Of a DNA stretch of 64,000 nucleotides, positions 39,255-47,189 are shown piece by piece. Position 1 is the stretch's first letter. Each line of letters opens with the position of its first letter. Both the position numbers and the translations under genes were made by a program. This DNA is from CAKVON01 sp902475665. Its GTDB lineage: Bacteria > Actinomycetota > Coriobacteriia > Coriobacteriales > Atopobiaceae. Under the pieces are notes generated by a model. It saw only the letters and a program-made list of their open reading frames with translations. It had not been told where the DNA came from and did not search any database. The stretch lies in assembly GCA_036321795.1 (NCBI GenBank), contig JAWQCY010000005.1:147861-211860 (forward strand), read 5' to 3'.

Positions 39255-40094
39255 TTAGACCAGTCTGAAGCCGGGGTGGTCGCCACCTATCTTCTCGACG
39301 CGGACCTTGGCGTCATCCCGCATCTGCTGCAGGCGACGGAACTGCTCCATGCGGGACTGGGCGTCCTGCTCGGACTCGCTCTTGTAGATGCAGCTGCACT
39401 CACCGGCAAGGGTGTTGGCGACCTTCGCCCTCAGGGCGTCCATGCGCAGCGAGTCCATGGCTCCCGCCTTTTGTGCCTGGATGCAGGCCTGGTCGAACTC
39501 CTCGGGGGAGAGCTCCAGGGCCTCAGCGAGCTCGTCGTCGCGGATGCCGATTTTCTTCTCGCGGGCGTAGGCGTCCAGGGCGGCCTCCTCCTGGATGGCC
39601 TCCTCCGCCTGTGAGGCAAACAGTTCCTCCATCATCTGCTGGGTGGCGCCCACCTGCTCGATGAACTCGTCCATCGTCATGCCCTCGGCGGCCAGGTCGC
39701 GCTCGAAGGCCTGGCGCATGACGCCGCGCGCCTGCTCCACCAGCTCGGGCGGTACGGCCTCGTTCAGGCGCTTGGCGAGCTCGGTCGCGCAACGGTCGCC
39801 CTTCGAGCGCTCGGCCAGCTGCATATTTGCCTCGCCAACCTGCTTGCGGGCGACCTCGCGCAGCTCGGCGACGGTGTCGACGTTCTCGAGCTTCTCGGCG
39901 ACCAGCGCGTCGGTCAGCTCCTCGTCGCCAAGGCCCATGCTGTCCAGCGTCACCTGAATCGCGTAGTCGATGTCAGCCTCGGTTACGCGCGGGACCACGA
40001 CCTCGATCTGGACGGGGTCGTACGAGCTCAGGCTAAAGAGGTAGAGCTCGCCAACGTGGCTGGGGAAGGGCTTGCCGGTCTTGGTGTCGTCCAT
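39255..40094 (-). CDS. Trigger-factor C-terminal-domain-like chaperone
   Basis: A 279-residue, strongly helical, acidic protein. Residues about 110-235 resemble the helical chaperone arms of trigger factor (VPPELVEQARGVMRQAFERDLAAEGMTMDEFI, EEAALDAYAREKKIGIRDDELAEAL). The ribosome-docking signature GFRKGK and the PPIase domain are absent. The N terminus (ESYDPVQIEVV-like) could correspond to a small remnant domain. Start 40094 (MDDTKTG) follows GGAGG. It may be a free chaperone, or a distant trigger factor; a full tig gene is not in the window. Confidence 0.7.
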   Translation of the reverse strand: MDDTKTGKPFPSHVGELYLFSLSSYDPVQIEVVVPRVTEADIDYAIQVTLDSMGLGDEELTDALVAEKLENVDTVAELREVARKQVGEANMQLAERSKGDRCATELAKRLNEAVPPELVEQARGVMRQAFERDLAAEGMTMDEFIEQVGATQQMMEELFASQAEEAIQEEAALDAYAREKKIGIRDDELAEALELSPEEFDQACIQAQKAGAMDSLRMDALRAKVANTLAGECSCIYKSESEQDAQSRMEQFRRLQQMRDDAKVRVEKIGGDHPGFRLV

Positions 40095-40559
40095 CGGGTC
40101 CTCCGTGGGTCCGTCGCGCGGCCGCGCGGGCCGGTCGGCCGGGTGCCTGCGCGATGCTTGCATGCTGCATTATTCCCATTATGGCTTTCAGAAAGCCTAA
40201 TATTCATGCGAGCTGCATGTTGGCGGGCCGGTCGGTCGCGTAATTCCGGCCAGCTTTAAACCTCACCCATTCGAGTCGACCACGGTAGGCGGAATCACGC
40301 CCTACGACCTCACAAAGCCCGTCTCGTAGGCGTCGGTCCCGCGGCCATTGATGCGTCGGCGGTGGTACCATCTTATGACTTATGTGAGAGGGGATAGGGT
40401 GTACCTGCGCATCGACAAGCTCTAGCTACCATGGACATGACCGTGCCGCGTGCGGATTGTCCTGCTCGCCCGGCACCCTGCCACCCCGCGCGGCAACCAA
40501 CCACCCGCCTTAACACCCGGCCGCACCGTCGGCCGCCACATACGCAACAAGGAGTCCCC
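40095..40559. other. 465-bp gap between chaperone and prfA: promoters, hairpin, mini-ORF
   Basis: No full gene is supported. Features seen: palindrome GGCTTTCAGAAAGCC (40183-40197) in an AT-rich stretch likely to hold the minus-strand promoter; a Shine-Dalgarno-preceded eight-codon open frame GTG...TAG at 40399-40425; and an ATGTGAGAGGG word (40382-40392) also present in the clpB leader (14812-14822). Confidence 0.4.
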
Positions 40560-41627
40560 ATGCGTGACAAGCTAGAAAAGATCATCGCGGCATACGCCGA
40601 GCTCGAGAGCAAGCTCGGCGACCCTGCCGTCGTTGCCGACCCCAAGGAGTACGCGCGCCTGGCCAAGGAGCACTCCAACCAGGCCGACCTCGTCGCGGCC
40701 GCCCGCGAGTACCTTGGCGCCCTCGACGACATCGACGCCGCCAAGGAGATGCTGCACGACGCCTCCGACGCCGATGAGAAGGCCATGCTGCAGGAGGACA
40801 TCGCCGCCAACGAGGAGAAGCTCCCCCAGCTAGAGGAGGACATCAAGTTCATGCTCATCCCGGCTGACCCCGCGGACGAGAAGGACACCATCGTCGAGAT
40901 CCGCGCCGGCGTCGGCGGCGACGAGGCGGGCATCTTCGCCGGCGACCTCTTCAAGATGTACGAGCGCTTCATCGCCTCCAAGGGCTGGAAGTCCGAGGTC
41001 CTGTCCAGCAGCCCGTCCGACGCCGGCGGCTTCAAGACCGTCGAGTTCAAGGTCACGGGCGAGAAGGTCTACTCCGTCATGAAGTATGAGAGTGGCGTCC
41101 ACCGCGTCCAGCGCATCCCGAAGACCGAGAGCCAGGGCCGCATTCAGACCTCCACGGCCACCGTGGCCGTCCTGCCCGAGGCCGACGAGATCGACATCCA
41201 CATCGAGCAGTCCGACCTGCGCATCGACACCTACTGCGCCTCGGGCCCCGGCGGCCAGTGCGTCAACACGACCTACTCGGCCGTCCGCATCACGCACCTG
41301 CCCACCAACACCGTCGTCCAGTCGCAGGACCAGCGCTCGCAGATCCAGAACCGCGAGGTCTGCATGCAGATGCTGCGAGCCCGCCTGTACGAGATGGAGC
41401 TCGAGAAGCAGCAGGCCGAGCTTGGCGCCGAGCGCCAGAGCCAGATCGGCCACGGCAACCGCTCCGAGAAGATTCGCACCTACAACCAGCCGCAGGACCG
41501 CGTGACCGACCATCGCATCGGCTTCAACAGCACGTACAACGGCGTGCTGCTCGGCGACGGCCTCTCCTCCGTGATCGAGGCCCTGGCCGCGGCCGACCGT
41601 GCCGAGAAGCTCGCCCAGCAGGTGTAG
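40560..41627 (+). CDS. prfA: Peptide chain release factor 1
   Basis: A 355-residue class I release factor for UAA/UAG. Domain 1 coiled coil is followed by RAGVGGDEAGIFAGD and the tripeptide-anticodon region PKTESQGRIQTS (PxT of RF1). The catalytic GGQ sits in ASGPGGQCVNTTYSAVRITHLP, with the C-terminal RSEKIRTYNQPQDRVTDHR. GGQ is followed by Cys rather than the common His or Ser. Start 40560 follows AAGGAG. The order rpmE, prfA, prmC, tsaC is conserved in bacteria, here interrupted by three reverse-strand genes. Confidence 0.96.
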   Translation: MRDKLEKIIAAYAELESKLGDPAVVADPKEYARLAKEHSNQADLVAAAREYLGALDDIDAAKEMLHDASDADEKAMLQEDIAANEEKLPQLEEDIKFMLIPADPADEKDTIVEIRAGVGGDEAGIFAGDLFKMYERFIASKGWKSEVLSSSPSDAGGFKTVEFKVTGEKVYSVMKYESGVHRVQRIPKTESQGRIQTSTATVAVLPEADEIDIHIEQSDLRIDTYCASGPGGQCVNTTYSAVRITHLPTNTVVQSQDQRSQIQNREVCMQMLRARLYEMELEKQQAELGAERQSQIGHGNRSEKIRTYNQPQDRVTDHRIGFNSTYNGVLLGDGLSSVIEALAAADRAEKLAQQV

Positions 41628-41691
41628 GCCACCGGCGCGTTCGCGCGCTTGCGCGCGATTCGCATTGGGGCGCAACACGTTCGCACATGTG

Positions 41692-41728
41692 GGGACCCAT
41701 CGCAGCAGAGCCTGCGGCGGGTCCCTTT
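41692..41728. terminator. Terminator between prfA and convergent amidase
   Basis: GGGACCC/GGGTCCC outer stem with an inner GC pairing, followed by TTT on the plus strand. Confidence 0.7.
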
Positions 41729-41804
41729 GCCTGTCAGGTCGATATGCGTGTGACGCATCTTGGCGGGGCGCGCGTCGTGCGGAGCGCTGTGGCAGGGGTG
41801 GCGG

Positions 41805-42635
41805 CTATGCGTCCAGGTGCGTGCGGTGGTCCCGATAGTTGGCCAGGTAGCCCGCGAACTCCGCCGAGGTGTCCGAGTTCCCGATCCGCCACGTCTTGTG
41901 GTCGATGATTCGCCCCGCGTCGTCGAGGCCCTTCTCGGCATAGAGGGCGTCGAGCCAGGCGAGAAGTGCGTCGACCGCCTTCAGCTGGCTGGCGGGATAG
42001 TCGCCCTCGCCGCCCACGTGGACCATCTCGATGCCGATCGAGTAGGAGTTCATCCCGTAGTCGGGGTGTTCGGAGCCGATGGGACTCGTCCCGCGGCGGT
42101 CGTCGCGGCTCTCGTCGGTCACGCCGAACCGCTTGTTGTGGCCGGCGTCACCGAAGCCGGCGTGGTGGGCGATGCGGTCGACGGGCACGCATTGCGCGAC
42201 GTGGCCGTCCTTGCCCACGACGAAGTGGGCGGCCACCAGGTTGCCGTTGGACTCCCACCAGTCGATGACGTCCTCGGGCTCGCCGCTACCCTCGGTGTCG
42301 TGAAGCACGACGTAGCGCTGGCAGTCGGCGGGCTTGGGGCCGTGGTCCAGGTCGTCGTACATGCGCTCGGCGAGGTCCAGGCGTCCGCGGAGGTCCGTCG
42401 CGGAGGGCGTCGTCGCCGTGGTCGCGGCCGTGGCGGGTGCCCGCGAGGCGTCGGTGGTCGCGTCCGACGCTGGCGAGAAGGGCGTCGCGGGAGCGTCGGG
42501 GCGTCCGGCGCCGCCCGCGCCCACGCGCGAGCGCCAGGCAGCGGCGGCCCCGGCCACCGCCGCGAACGCGGCGCCCGCAGCGATGGCGATCGCGCCGCGA
42601 CGGGTCACGAGGCGGCTGTCCTTCTCGGTAGCCAT
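41805..42635 (-). CDS. Exported N-acetylmuramoyl-L-alanine amidase (amidase_2 type)
   Basis: A 276-residue protein. The N terminus has a twin-arginine-like signal (VTRRGAIAIAAGAAF...AAAAW), then a Pro/Thr/Ala linker to about residue 80. The PGRP/AmpD-fold amidase domain follows: YVVLHDTEG (first zinc His), HFVVGKDGHVAQCVP, RIAHHAGF, YSIGIEMVHV and IIDHKTWRIG with the later ligand. It should cleave peptide from glycan in the cell wall. Its ATG lies 2 bases after the YARHG stop, so the pair is translationally coupled. Confidence 0.87.
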   Translation of the reverse strand: MATEKDSRLVTRRGAIAIAAGAAFAAVAGAAAAWRSRVGAGGAGRPDAPATPFSPASDATTDASRAPATAATTATTPSATDLRGRLDLAERMYDDLDHGPKPADCQRYVVLHDTEGSGEPEDVIDWWESNGNLVAAHFVVGKDGHVAQCVPVDRIAHHAGFGDAGHNKRFGVTDESRDDRRGTSPIGSEHPDYGMNSYSIGIEMVHVGGEGDYPASQLKAVDALLAWLDALYAEKGLDDAGRIIDHKTWRIGNSDTSAEFAGYLANYRDHRTHLDA

Positions 42636-42637
42636 GC

Positions 42638-43453
42638 CTACAGGTGGCTGGAGCCCATGTCGCGCTCGACGGCCTTGATGGCGTCGGCGTTGGCCTTCTC
42701 GGTCGAGTTGAGCGGGTCGGCCATGCTGTCGAACTCCTCGGGCGAATACTCGCGCGTGTACCAGGGCTTCGAGTCGAAGTAGCTCTGCAGGGCGCTGTCC
42801 TTGAAGCCGCGGCCATGGCGCGCGTAGATCTCGTTGCGGGCGTACCACAGCTCGTCGACGGTGAGGCCCAGGTCGCGAATCTCCTGCTTGGTGTAGGTGT
42901 GGGTGGCACTGTCGGGGATGACGTAGTCACTGGCGGACGTGCCGGCGGACGTGGTCGCGGCGCTCGTGGCGGCGGCGGGCTCGGACGTGGCGGGCGCCTC
43001 GTCGGTCGCGGCCTCGCTGGTGGTCGCGGGCTCGCTTGCCGCGGGATGGGACGCCGTGCCCATGATGCCCAGGGGGTCGAGCATCACGAACGCGACACCG
43101 GCGGCGCCTGCGAGCAGGATGACCAGCAGCGCGATGGCGACGAGCTTGGCCTTGCCGCCGCGCTTGGGCGCGGGTGCCTGGCCTGCGGGGGAGTAGGGCC
43201 GGCTCGGCACCGGCGCGACGGTCGGCGGCATTGCCGTCGTCGCCGCGGGGGTCGCCACAGGCTCGGGCGTCGCGCTCGTCACCGGCTCGGGCATGACGCT
43301 CGTCGCGGGCTCGGGTGTCACATCGGTTGCGGGGACAGCCGCCACAACGGTCTCGGCGGCGGGGTTGGGCGCCGGTGCCTTGACGGGGGTGCCGCAGTTG
43401 GTGCAGAACGCCGCCCCGTCGGGCACCTGCTTGCCACAGTTGGTGCAAAACAT
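42638..43453 (-). CDS. Zinc-ribbon / membrane / YARHG-domain protein
   Basis: A 271-residue protein. Cys 3, 6, 17 and 20 form an N-terminal zinc ribbon (CTNCG...CTNCG), followed by a Pro/Thr/Val-rich spacer, one membrane helix (about 103-123) and a low-complexity Ser/Ala/Thr stretch. Residues 185-235 are a YARHG domain (LWYARNEIYARHGRGFKDSALQSYF), an extracytoplasmic module thought to associate with peptidoglycan. Same plan as the PASTA protein at 17.7 kb. It precedes and is coupled to the amidase, pointing to cell-wall remodelling. Start 43453 follows GGAAGGGA. Confidence 0.85.
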   Translation of the reverse strand: MFCTNCGKQVPDGAAFCTNCGTPVKAPAPNPAAETVVAAVPATDVTPEPATSVMPEPVTSATPEPVATPAATTAMPPTVAPVPSRPYSPAGQAPAPKRGGKAKLVAIALLVILLAGAAGVAFVMLDPLGIMGTASHPAASEPATTSEAATDEAPATSEPAAATSAATTSAGTSASDYVIPDSATHTYTKQEIRDLGLTVDELWYARNEIYARHGRGFKDSALQSYFDSKPWYTREYSPEEFDSMADPLNSTEKANADAIKAVERDMGSSHL

Positions 43454-43529
43454 TGTGAGACCATCCCTTCCCTACGTTCTTCTCGGCATGAGTATACGCA
43501 CTTGCCGGCGGCGTTCCCCGAAGTTGGTG

Positions 43530-43546
43530 CCTAACAGATTGTTAGG
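43530..43546. promoter_or_regulatory. Operator-like palindrome CCTAACA-GAT-TGTTAGG
   Basis: A 17-bp perfect inverted repeat lies in the 239-bp divergent gap between the YARHG gene and prmC, flanked by a second, GC-rich inverted pair (GCCGGCGGCG / CGCCGGCGG). TAGTAT at 43580-43585 may be the prmC -10. No regulator is identifiable. Confidence 0.5.
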
Positions 43547-43692
43547 GCGCACGCCGGCGGTGCCGCGTCCACCCGCGGCTAGTATTGGTGGGGAGCACTC
43601 GGCCGAGGCGCCAACGTCAAGGCCATGCCGGACGCGCACGCCGCGTCGGCAAGAAGCGCGCGGGGTGACCCGCGACCGACCACTGGAGGACC

Positions 43693-44583
43693 ATGCCGCA
43701 GAACAAGCTCTGGACCGTGGGCAGCTGCCTTTCCTGGACGCGCGACTACCTCGACCGCAAGGGCGACGACCACGCGCGCCTCTCGGCCGAGTGGCTGCTG
43801 TGCGCCGCGACCGACAAGGATCGCACGCGCCTGTATATGGACTACGACCAGCCACTGTCACCCGACGAGCTCTCGCTCATGCACGGCTACATAGAGAGAA
43901 GGGCCGCGGGCGAGCCGCTCCAGTACATCACCGGTAGGACCACCTTCCGTTTTGTCGAGGTCGCCTGCGAGCCGGGCGTCCTGATCCCACGGCCCGAGAC
44001 CGAGATCCTGGTCGACGCCGCCCTCGAGGGGGTCGACGCGTGCCCCGACGACGAGCCGCTGGTCCTTGAGGTGGGTACCGGCACCGGCTGCGTCGCTGCC
44101 TCGATCGCCTCCGAGCGCAAGGCCGCGCGCGTCGTCGCGACCGACCTCTCGCCGGTGGCCGCGGGGCTCGCGCGCCGCAACGTGGCCTCGCTCGGGCTGG
44201 ACGGGCGCGTCGACGTCGTCGAGTGCGACCTGGCGGCGGGGGTGGACGAGTCGCTCATGGGCCGCTTCGCCGTGCTCGTGTCCAACCCGCCCTACATTCC
44301 CACGGCAGTGCTGGAGGCCGAGGTCCCTGCTGAGGTGCGCGACAACGAGCCCGACCTCGCCTTGGACGGCGGGGCCGACGGCCTCGACGTCTACCGTCGC
44401 CTGCTGGAGCTTGCTCCGCGAGCGCTGCGGCCCGGCGGCATGCTGTGCGTCGAGCTTTTCGAGGGCGCCCTCGACCCCGCGGCACTTCTCGCCCGCGGGC
44501 AGGGCGTGTGGGATACCGTCGAGGTCCGCGAGGACCTCACGCACCGACCGCGCATCCTCGTAGCGCGTCTTCCGCGCGAGTAG
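43693..44583 (+). CDS. prmC: Release factor glutamine methyltransferase PrmC
   Basis: A 296-residue enzyme that methylates the Gln of the GGQ motif in RF1/RF2. An N-terminal helical domain ends with EPLQYITGRTTF. The SAM-binding LEVGTGTGCVAAS and the glutamine-binding NPPYIP follow, with DGGADGLDVYRR typical of the family. Start 43693 follows TGGAGGACC. It sits next to prfA's functional neighbourhood. Confidence 0.95.
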   Translation: MPQNKLWTVGSCLSWTRDYLDRKGDDHARLSAEWLLCAATDKDRTRLYMDYDQPLSPDELSLMHGYIERRAAGEPLQYITGRTTFRFVEVACEPGVLIPRPETEILVDAALEGVDACPDDEPLVLEVGTGTGCVAASIASERKAARVVATDLSPVAAGLARRNVASLGLDGRVDVVECDLAAGVDESLMGRFAVLVSNPPYIPTAVLEAEVPAEVRDNEPDLALDGGADGLDVYRRLLELAPRALRPGGMLCVELFEGALDPAALLARGQGVWDTVEVREDLTHRPRILVARLPRE

Positions 44584-44643
44584 GGGGGTACACGGGCGTA
44601 AGGGCCCGTCGCGCAGCCATTGCGCCGGGCCGCGTCTTGCCCT

Positions 44644-44655
44644 GCCGAGAAGTGC
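44644..44655 (+). repeat. GCCGAGAAGTGC repeat, copy 10 (intergenic)
   Basis: Exact copy within CCTGCCGAGAAGTGCGGCCGG, between prmC and the TsaC fusion, outside coding sequence. Confidence 0.8.
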
Positions 44656-44686
44656 GGCCGGGCCGGTTATCGAACAGGGGATTGTG

Positions 44687-46345
44687 ATGGGTGAGCTCGT
44701 ACGTTGCGACCAGGTGGCGCCGGCGCCCGAGGTGCTGGACCGAGCCGTCGAGGTCCTTTCCGACGGCGGTGTCGTGGTCATGCCGACCGACAGCGTGTAT
44801 GGCATCGGCTGCGCCGCCACGCCCGGGTGTCCCGGACACGCCCGCATCTTCGACATCAAGCGTCGCGACCGCGCGCAGACGTTGCCGTGGCTCGTGGCCG
44901 ACGCCTCCGACCTGGACCGCTACGGCGCCGACGTGCCCGCGTGGGCTCACGCGCTCGCACGCGAGTACTGGCCCGGCGCCCTGACGCTGGTCGTTCGCGC
45001 CTCCGACGAGGTCCCGGCCGAGTATCGGCGCGCGGGCGACGGCACGGTCGCGCTGCGCGAGCCCGATTCCAACCTCGTGCGCGAGCTGGCCCGCAGAATC
45101 GGCTGCCCGCTTGCCACCACCAGCGCAAACACCCATGGCGCCGCATCGCCCGCGTCGGGCGCCGCGCTCGAGCCGCGGATCGTCGCCGAGGCGGACCTGT
45201 CGCTCGACGCCGGTGCGGCACCCGTCGCCGTGGCCTCCACCATCGTCGGCATTGCCGCGGACGGCTCGCCCGCCATCCTGCGCGAGGGCGCCATCGCCGC
45301 GTCCGACGTCATGTCCGTCGTCGCGGCCGCATCCGGCGACCCCGTCGCCGCGTCCGCTCCCGTCGACCTTCCTGCCGAGAAGTGCGCCCGGGTCGTGACC
45401 GAGGACCTTGCGGTCCCGTCGCACGACGGCTCGAGCACCTGCCGCGGAACGCTCTGGCTGCCCGACGGGCGCGAGCCCGTCTGCGTGGTGCAGCTCGTTC
45501 ACGGCATGGCCGAGCACGTTGGCCGCTACGACGCCTTCGCCCGCGAGCTGTGCTCGCGTGGCATGGCGGTGGCCGGCGTCAGCCACCTGGGCCATGGCCG
45601 TACGACCCCCGATCCCGACAGGCGTGGCCGCCTGGACCCCGACCATGGCGCCGACTGGCTGGTCGAGGACCAGCACTCGGTTCGGCTCGAGCTCGAGCGC
45701 AGGCTGCCCGGCGTGCCCGTCTTTGTCCTGGGGCACTCCATGGGGTCGTTCGTCACCCGCTGCTACGTCGGCCGTTATGGGCAGGGACTTGCGGGTGCCG
45801 TCATCATGGGCACCGCCTGGCAACCGGGCATCACGCCCATGAGGGCCATGCTCCGGGCGATCGCCGCGGTGCGCGGGTGGGACTTCCGCTCTGCCTTCGT
45901 CGACGGTCTGGGCTGTGGCGGCTACAACAAGAAGTTTGAGGGCACCGGCGCCAAGACGGGGGTCGAGTGGCTCAGCCGCGACGAGTCCTCGTGCGTCGCC
46001 TATGCCAACGACCCCGACTGCGGCTTCGTGTTCTCGCTCGGTGGCTACATGACCCTGTCGTCGCTGCTGCGCGAGGCGCAATCGCGTCGTGCGATTGCGG
46101 GCGTGCCGGACGAGTTGCCAGTCCTTTTGATCTCGGGGTCGCGCGACCCGGTGGGTGCCGACGGCGACGGTCCCGTCCGCGTGTTCAAGGCTCTGCGTGC
46201 CGCGGGCGTGAGCGACCTCACGCTTGACCTTGTGGACGGCGCGCGTCACGAGCTTCTCAACGAGGTCGACGCCCAAAACACGACCGACGAGATTGCCGAT
46301 TGGATTCTCGACCACGTGCAATCGGTTCACAATTCCACCATCTAG
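44687..46345 (+). CDS. TsaC/Sua5 (YrdC) domain fused to an alpha/beta-hydrolase
   Basis: A 552-residue two-domain protein. Residues 10-205 are a YrdC/Sua5 domain (MPTDSVYGIG, KRRDRAQTLPWLV, TTSANTHG), which makes threonylcarbamoyl-AMP for tRNA t6A. Residues 240-550 are a serine hydrolase of the monoacylglycerol-lipase type: VVQLVHGMAEHVGRYD, nucleophile GHSMG (Ser351), acid in SGSRDP and His in ARHELLNE. The linker (about 205-238) holds LPAEKCARVV, encoded by an exact repeat copy. ATG 44687 has AGGGG six bases upstream. I know of no established partnership between these activities. Confidence 0.88.
   Translation: MGELVRCDQVAPAPEVLDRAVEVLSDGGVVVMPTDSVYGIGCAATPGCPGHARIFDIKRRDRAQTLPWLVADASDLDRYGADVPAWAHALAREYWPGALTLVVRASDEVPAEYRRAGDGTVALREPDSNLVRELARRIGCPLATTSANTHGAASPASGAALEPRIVAEADLSLDAGAAPVAVASTIVGIAADGSPAILREGAIAASDVMSVVAAASGDPVAASAPVDLPAEKCARVVTEDLAVPSHDGSSTCRGTLWLPDGREPVCVVQLVHGMAEHVGRYDAFARELCSRGMAVAGVSHLGHGRTTPDPDRRGRLDPDHGADWLVEDQHSVRLELERRLPGVPVFVLGHSMGSFVTRCYVGRYGQGLAGAVIMGTAWQPGITPMRAMLRAIAAVRGWDFRSAFVDGLGCGGYNKKFEGTGAKTGVEWLSRDESSCVAYANDPDCGFVFSLGGYMTLSSLLREAQSRRAIAGVPDELPVLLISGSRDPVGADGDGPVRVFKALRAAGVSDLTLDLVDGARHELLNEVDAQNTTDEIADWILDHVQSVHNSTI
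45374..45385 (+). repeat. GCCGAGAAGTGC repeat, copy 11 (in fusion linker, encodes AEKC)
   Basis: Exact copy within CCTGCCGAGAAGTGCG, located precisely at the junction of the TsaC and hydrolase domains. Confidence 0.85.
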
Positions 46346-46408
46346 ACGGACCATTCGGAGCACTTCTGCATCTTTTTGCCGAACCTCGCCACCGTTTACG
46401 AAATGCTG

Positions 46409-46444
46409 GGGCCTTGCCGGCGCGATGCGTCGACAAGGCCCTTT
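46409..46444 (+). terminator. Terminator after the TsaC-hydrolase fusion
   Basis: Eight-bp stem GGGCCTTG/CAAGGCCC followed by TTT. A partial repeat copy (GCACTTCTG) lies upstream near 46357. Confidence 0.7.
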
Positions 46445-46490
46445 ACATTGTTTATCAGTGCGTCAACAGGACTGTCTCGAAGGAGGTGCC

Positions 46491-47165
46491 ATGGCAAGAG
46501 AGCGGCAGGTGCGACGGGTCGACTACTATCACCCGTCCTCCGAGGCGGTGGAGCTCGCCGCGGCGGCGTTGCGCGACGGGGGCGTCGTGCTTCTCCCGTC
46601 CGACACGACCTATGCGCTGGCGACGGTCGTCCGCGCCGGCAACAGCCCCTCGCCTGGCATCGACCTTCTCTTCGAGGCCAAGAACCGCAGCCGCAGGCTC
46701 ACGTTCCCGTGGCTCGTGGCATCGCCCTCCGACCTCGACGTCTACGGCACCGACGTTCCGGACGAGGCCTTTCTGCTTGCCGAGGGTTCCTGGCCGTCCG
46801 GCCTTTCCATCGTGGTCAACGCCTCCTCGGCGGTGCCCCGCAGGCTCGCTCGCTACGATGGCACGGTCTCGCTGCGCATGTCGGCGTCGCCCGTGGTCGC
46901 GGCGGTGCTGCATGCCTGCGGCCGACCCCTGGTCGCCACGGGCGCCAACGTGCATGACGCCGATCCCGTCCTGTCCGTCGAGGCCGTCGACCCCGAGGTG
47001 GCCGCCATCGCCGACGTGGTTCTCGACGCAGGCGCGGATGTCTGCCTGGGCAGCAGCACGATCGTGGACTGCTCGGAGGGGGAGGCTACGCTGATTCGCG
47101 AAGGGTGCGTCCCGCTCGACCAGGTCGAGTCGGTTCTTGGTTTCAGGCCGGCCCCGTCCAACTAG
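46491..47165 (+). CDS. Second TsaC/Sua5-like (YrdC-domain) protein
   Basis: A 224-residue stand-alone YrdC-domain protein, paralogous to the preceding fusion. LLPSDTTYALA, KNRSRRLTFPWLVASPSDLDVYG and LVATGANVHD correspond to PTDSVYGIG, KRRDRAQTLPWLV and TTSANTHG of its neighbour, with the usual S of TSAN replaced by G. It may be a diverged copy with altered activity. Start 46491 follows AAGGAGG. It is 25 bases upstream of glpK. Confidence 0.85.
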   Translation: MARERQVRRVDYYHPSSEAVELAAAALRDGGVVLLPSDTTYALATVVRAGNSPSPGIDLLFEAKNRSRRLTFPWLVASPSDLDVYGTDVPDEAFLLAEGSWPSGLSIVVNASSAVPRRLARYDGTVSLRMSASPVVAAVLHACGRPLVATGANVHDADPVLSVEAVDPEVAAIADVVLDAGADVCLGSSTIVDCSEGEATLIREGCVPLDQVESVLGFRPAPSN

Positions 47166-47189
47166 GGCGAGGCCCAAAAGGAGGTCCTC

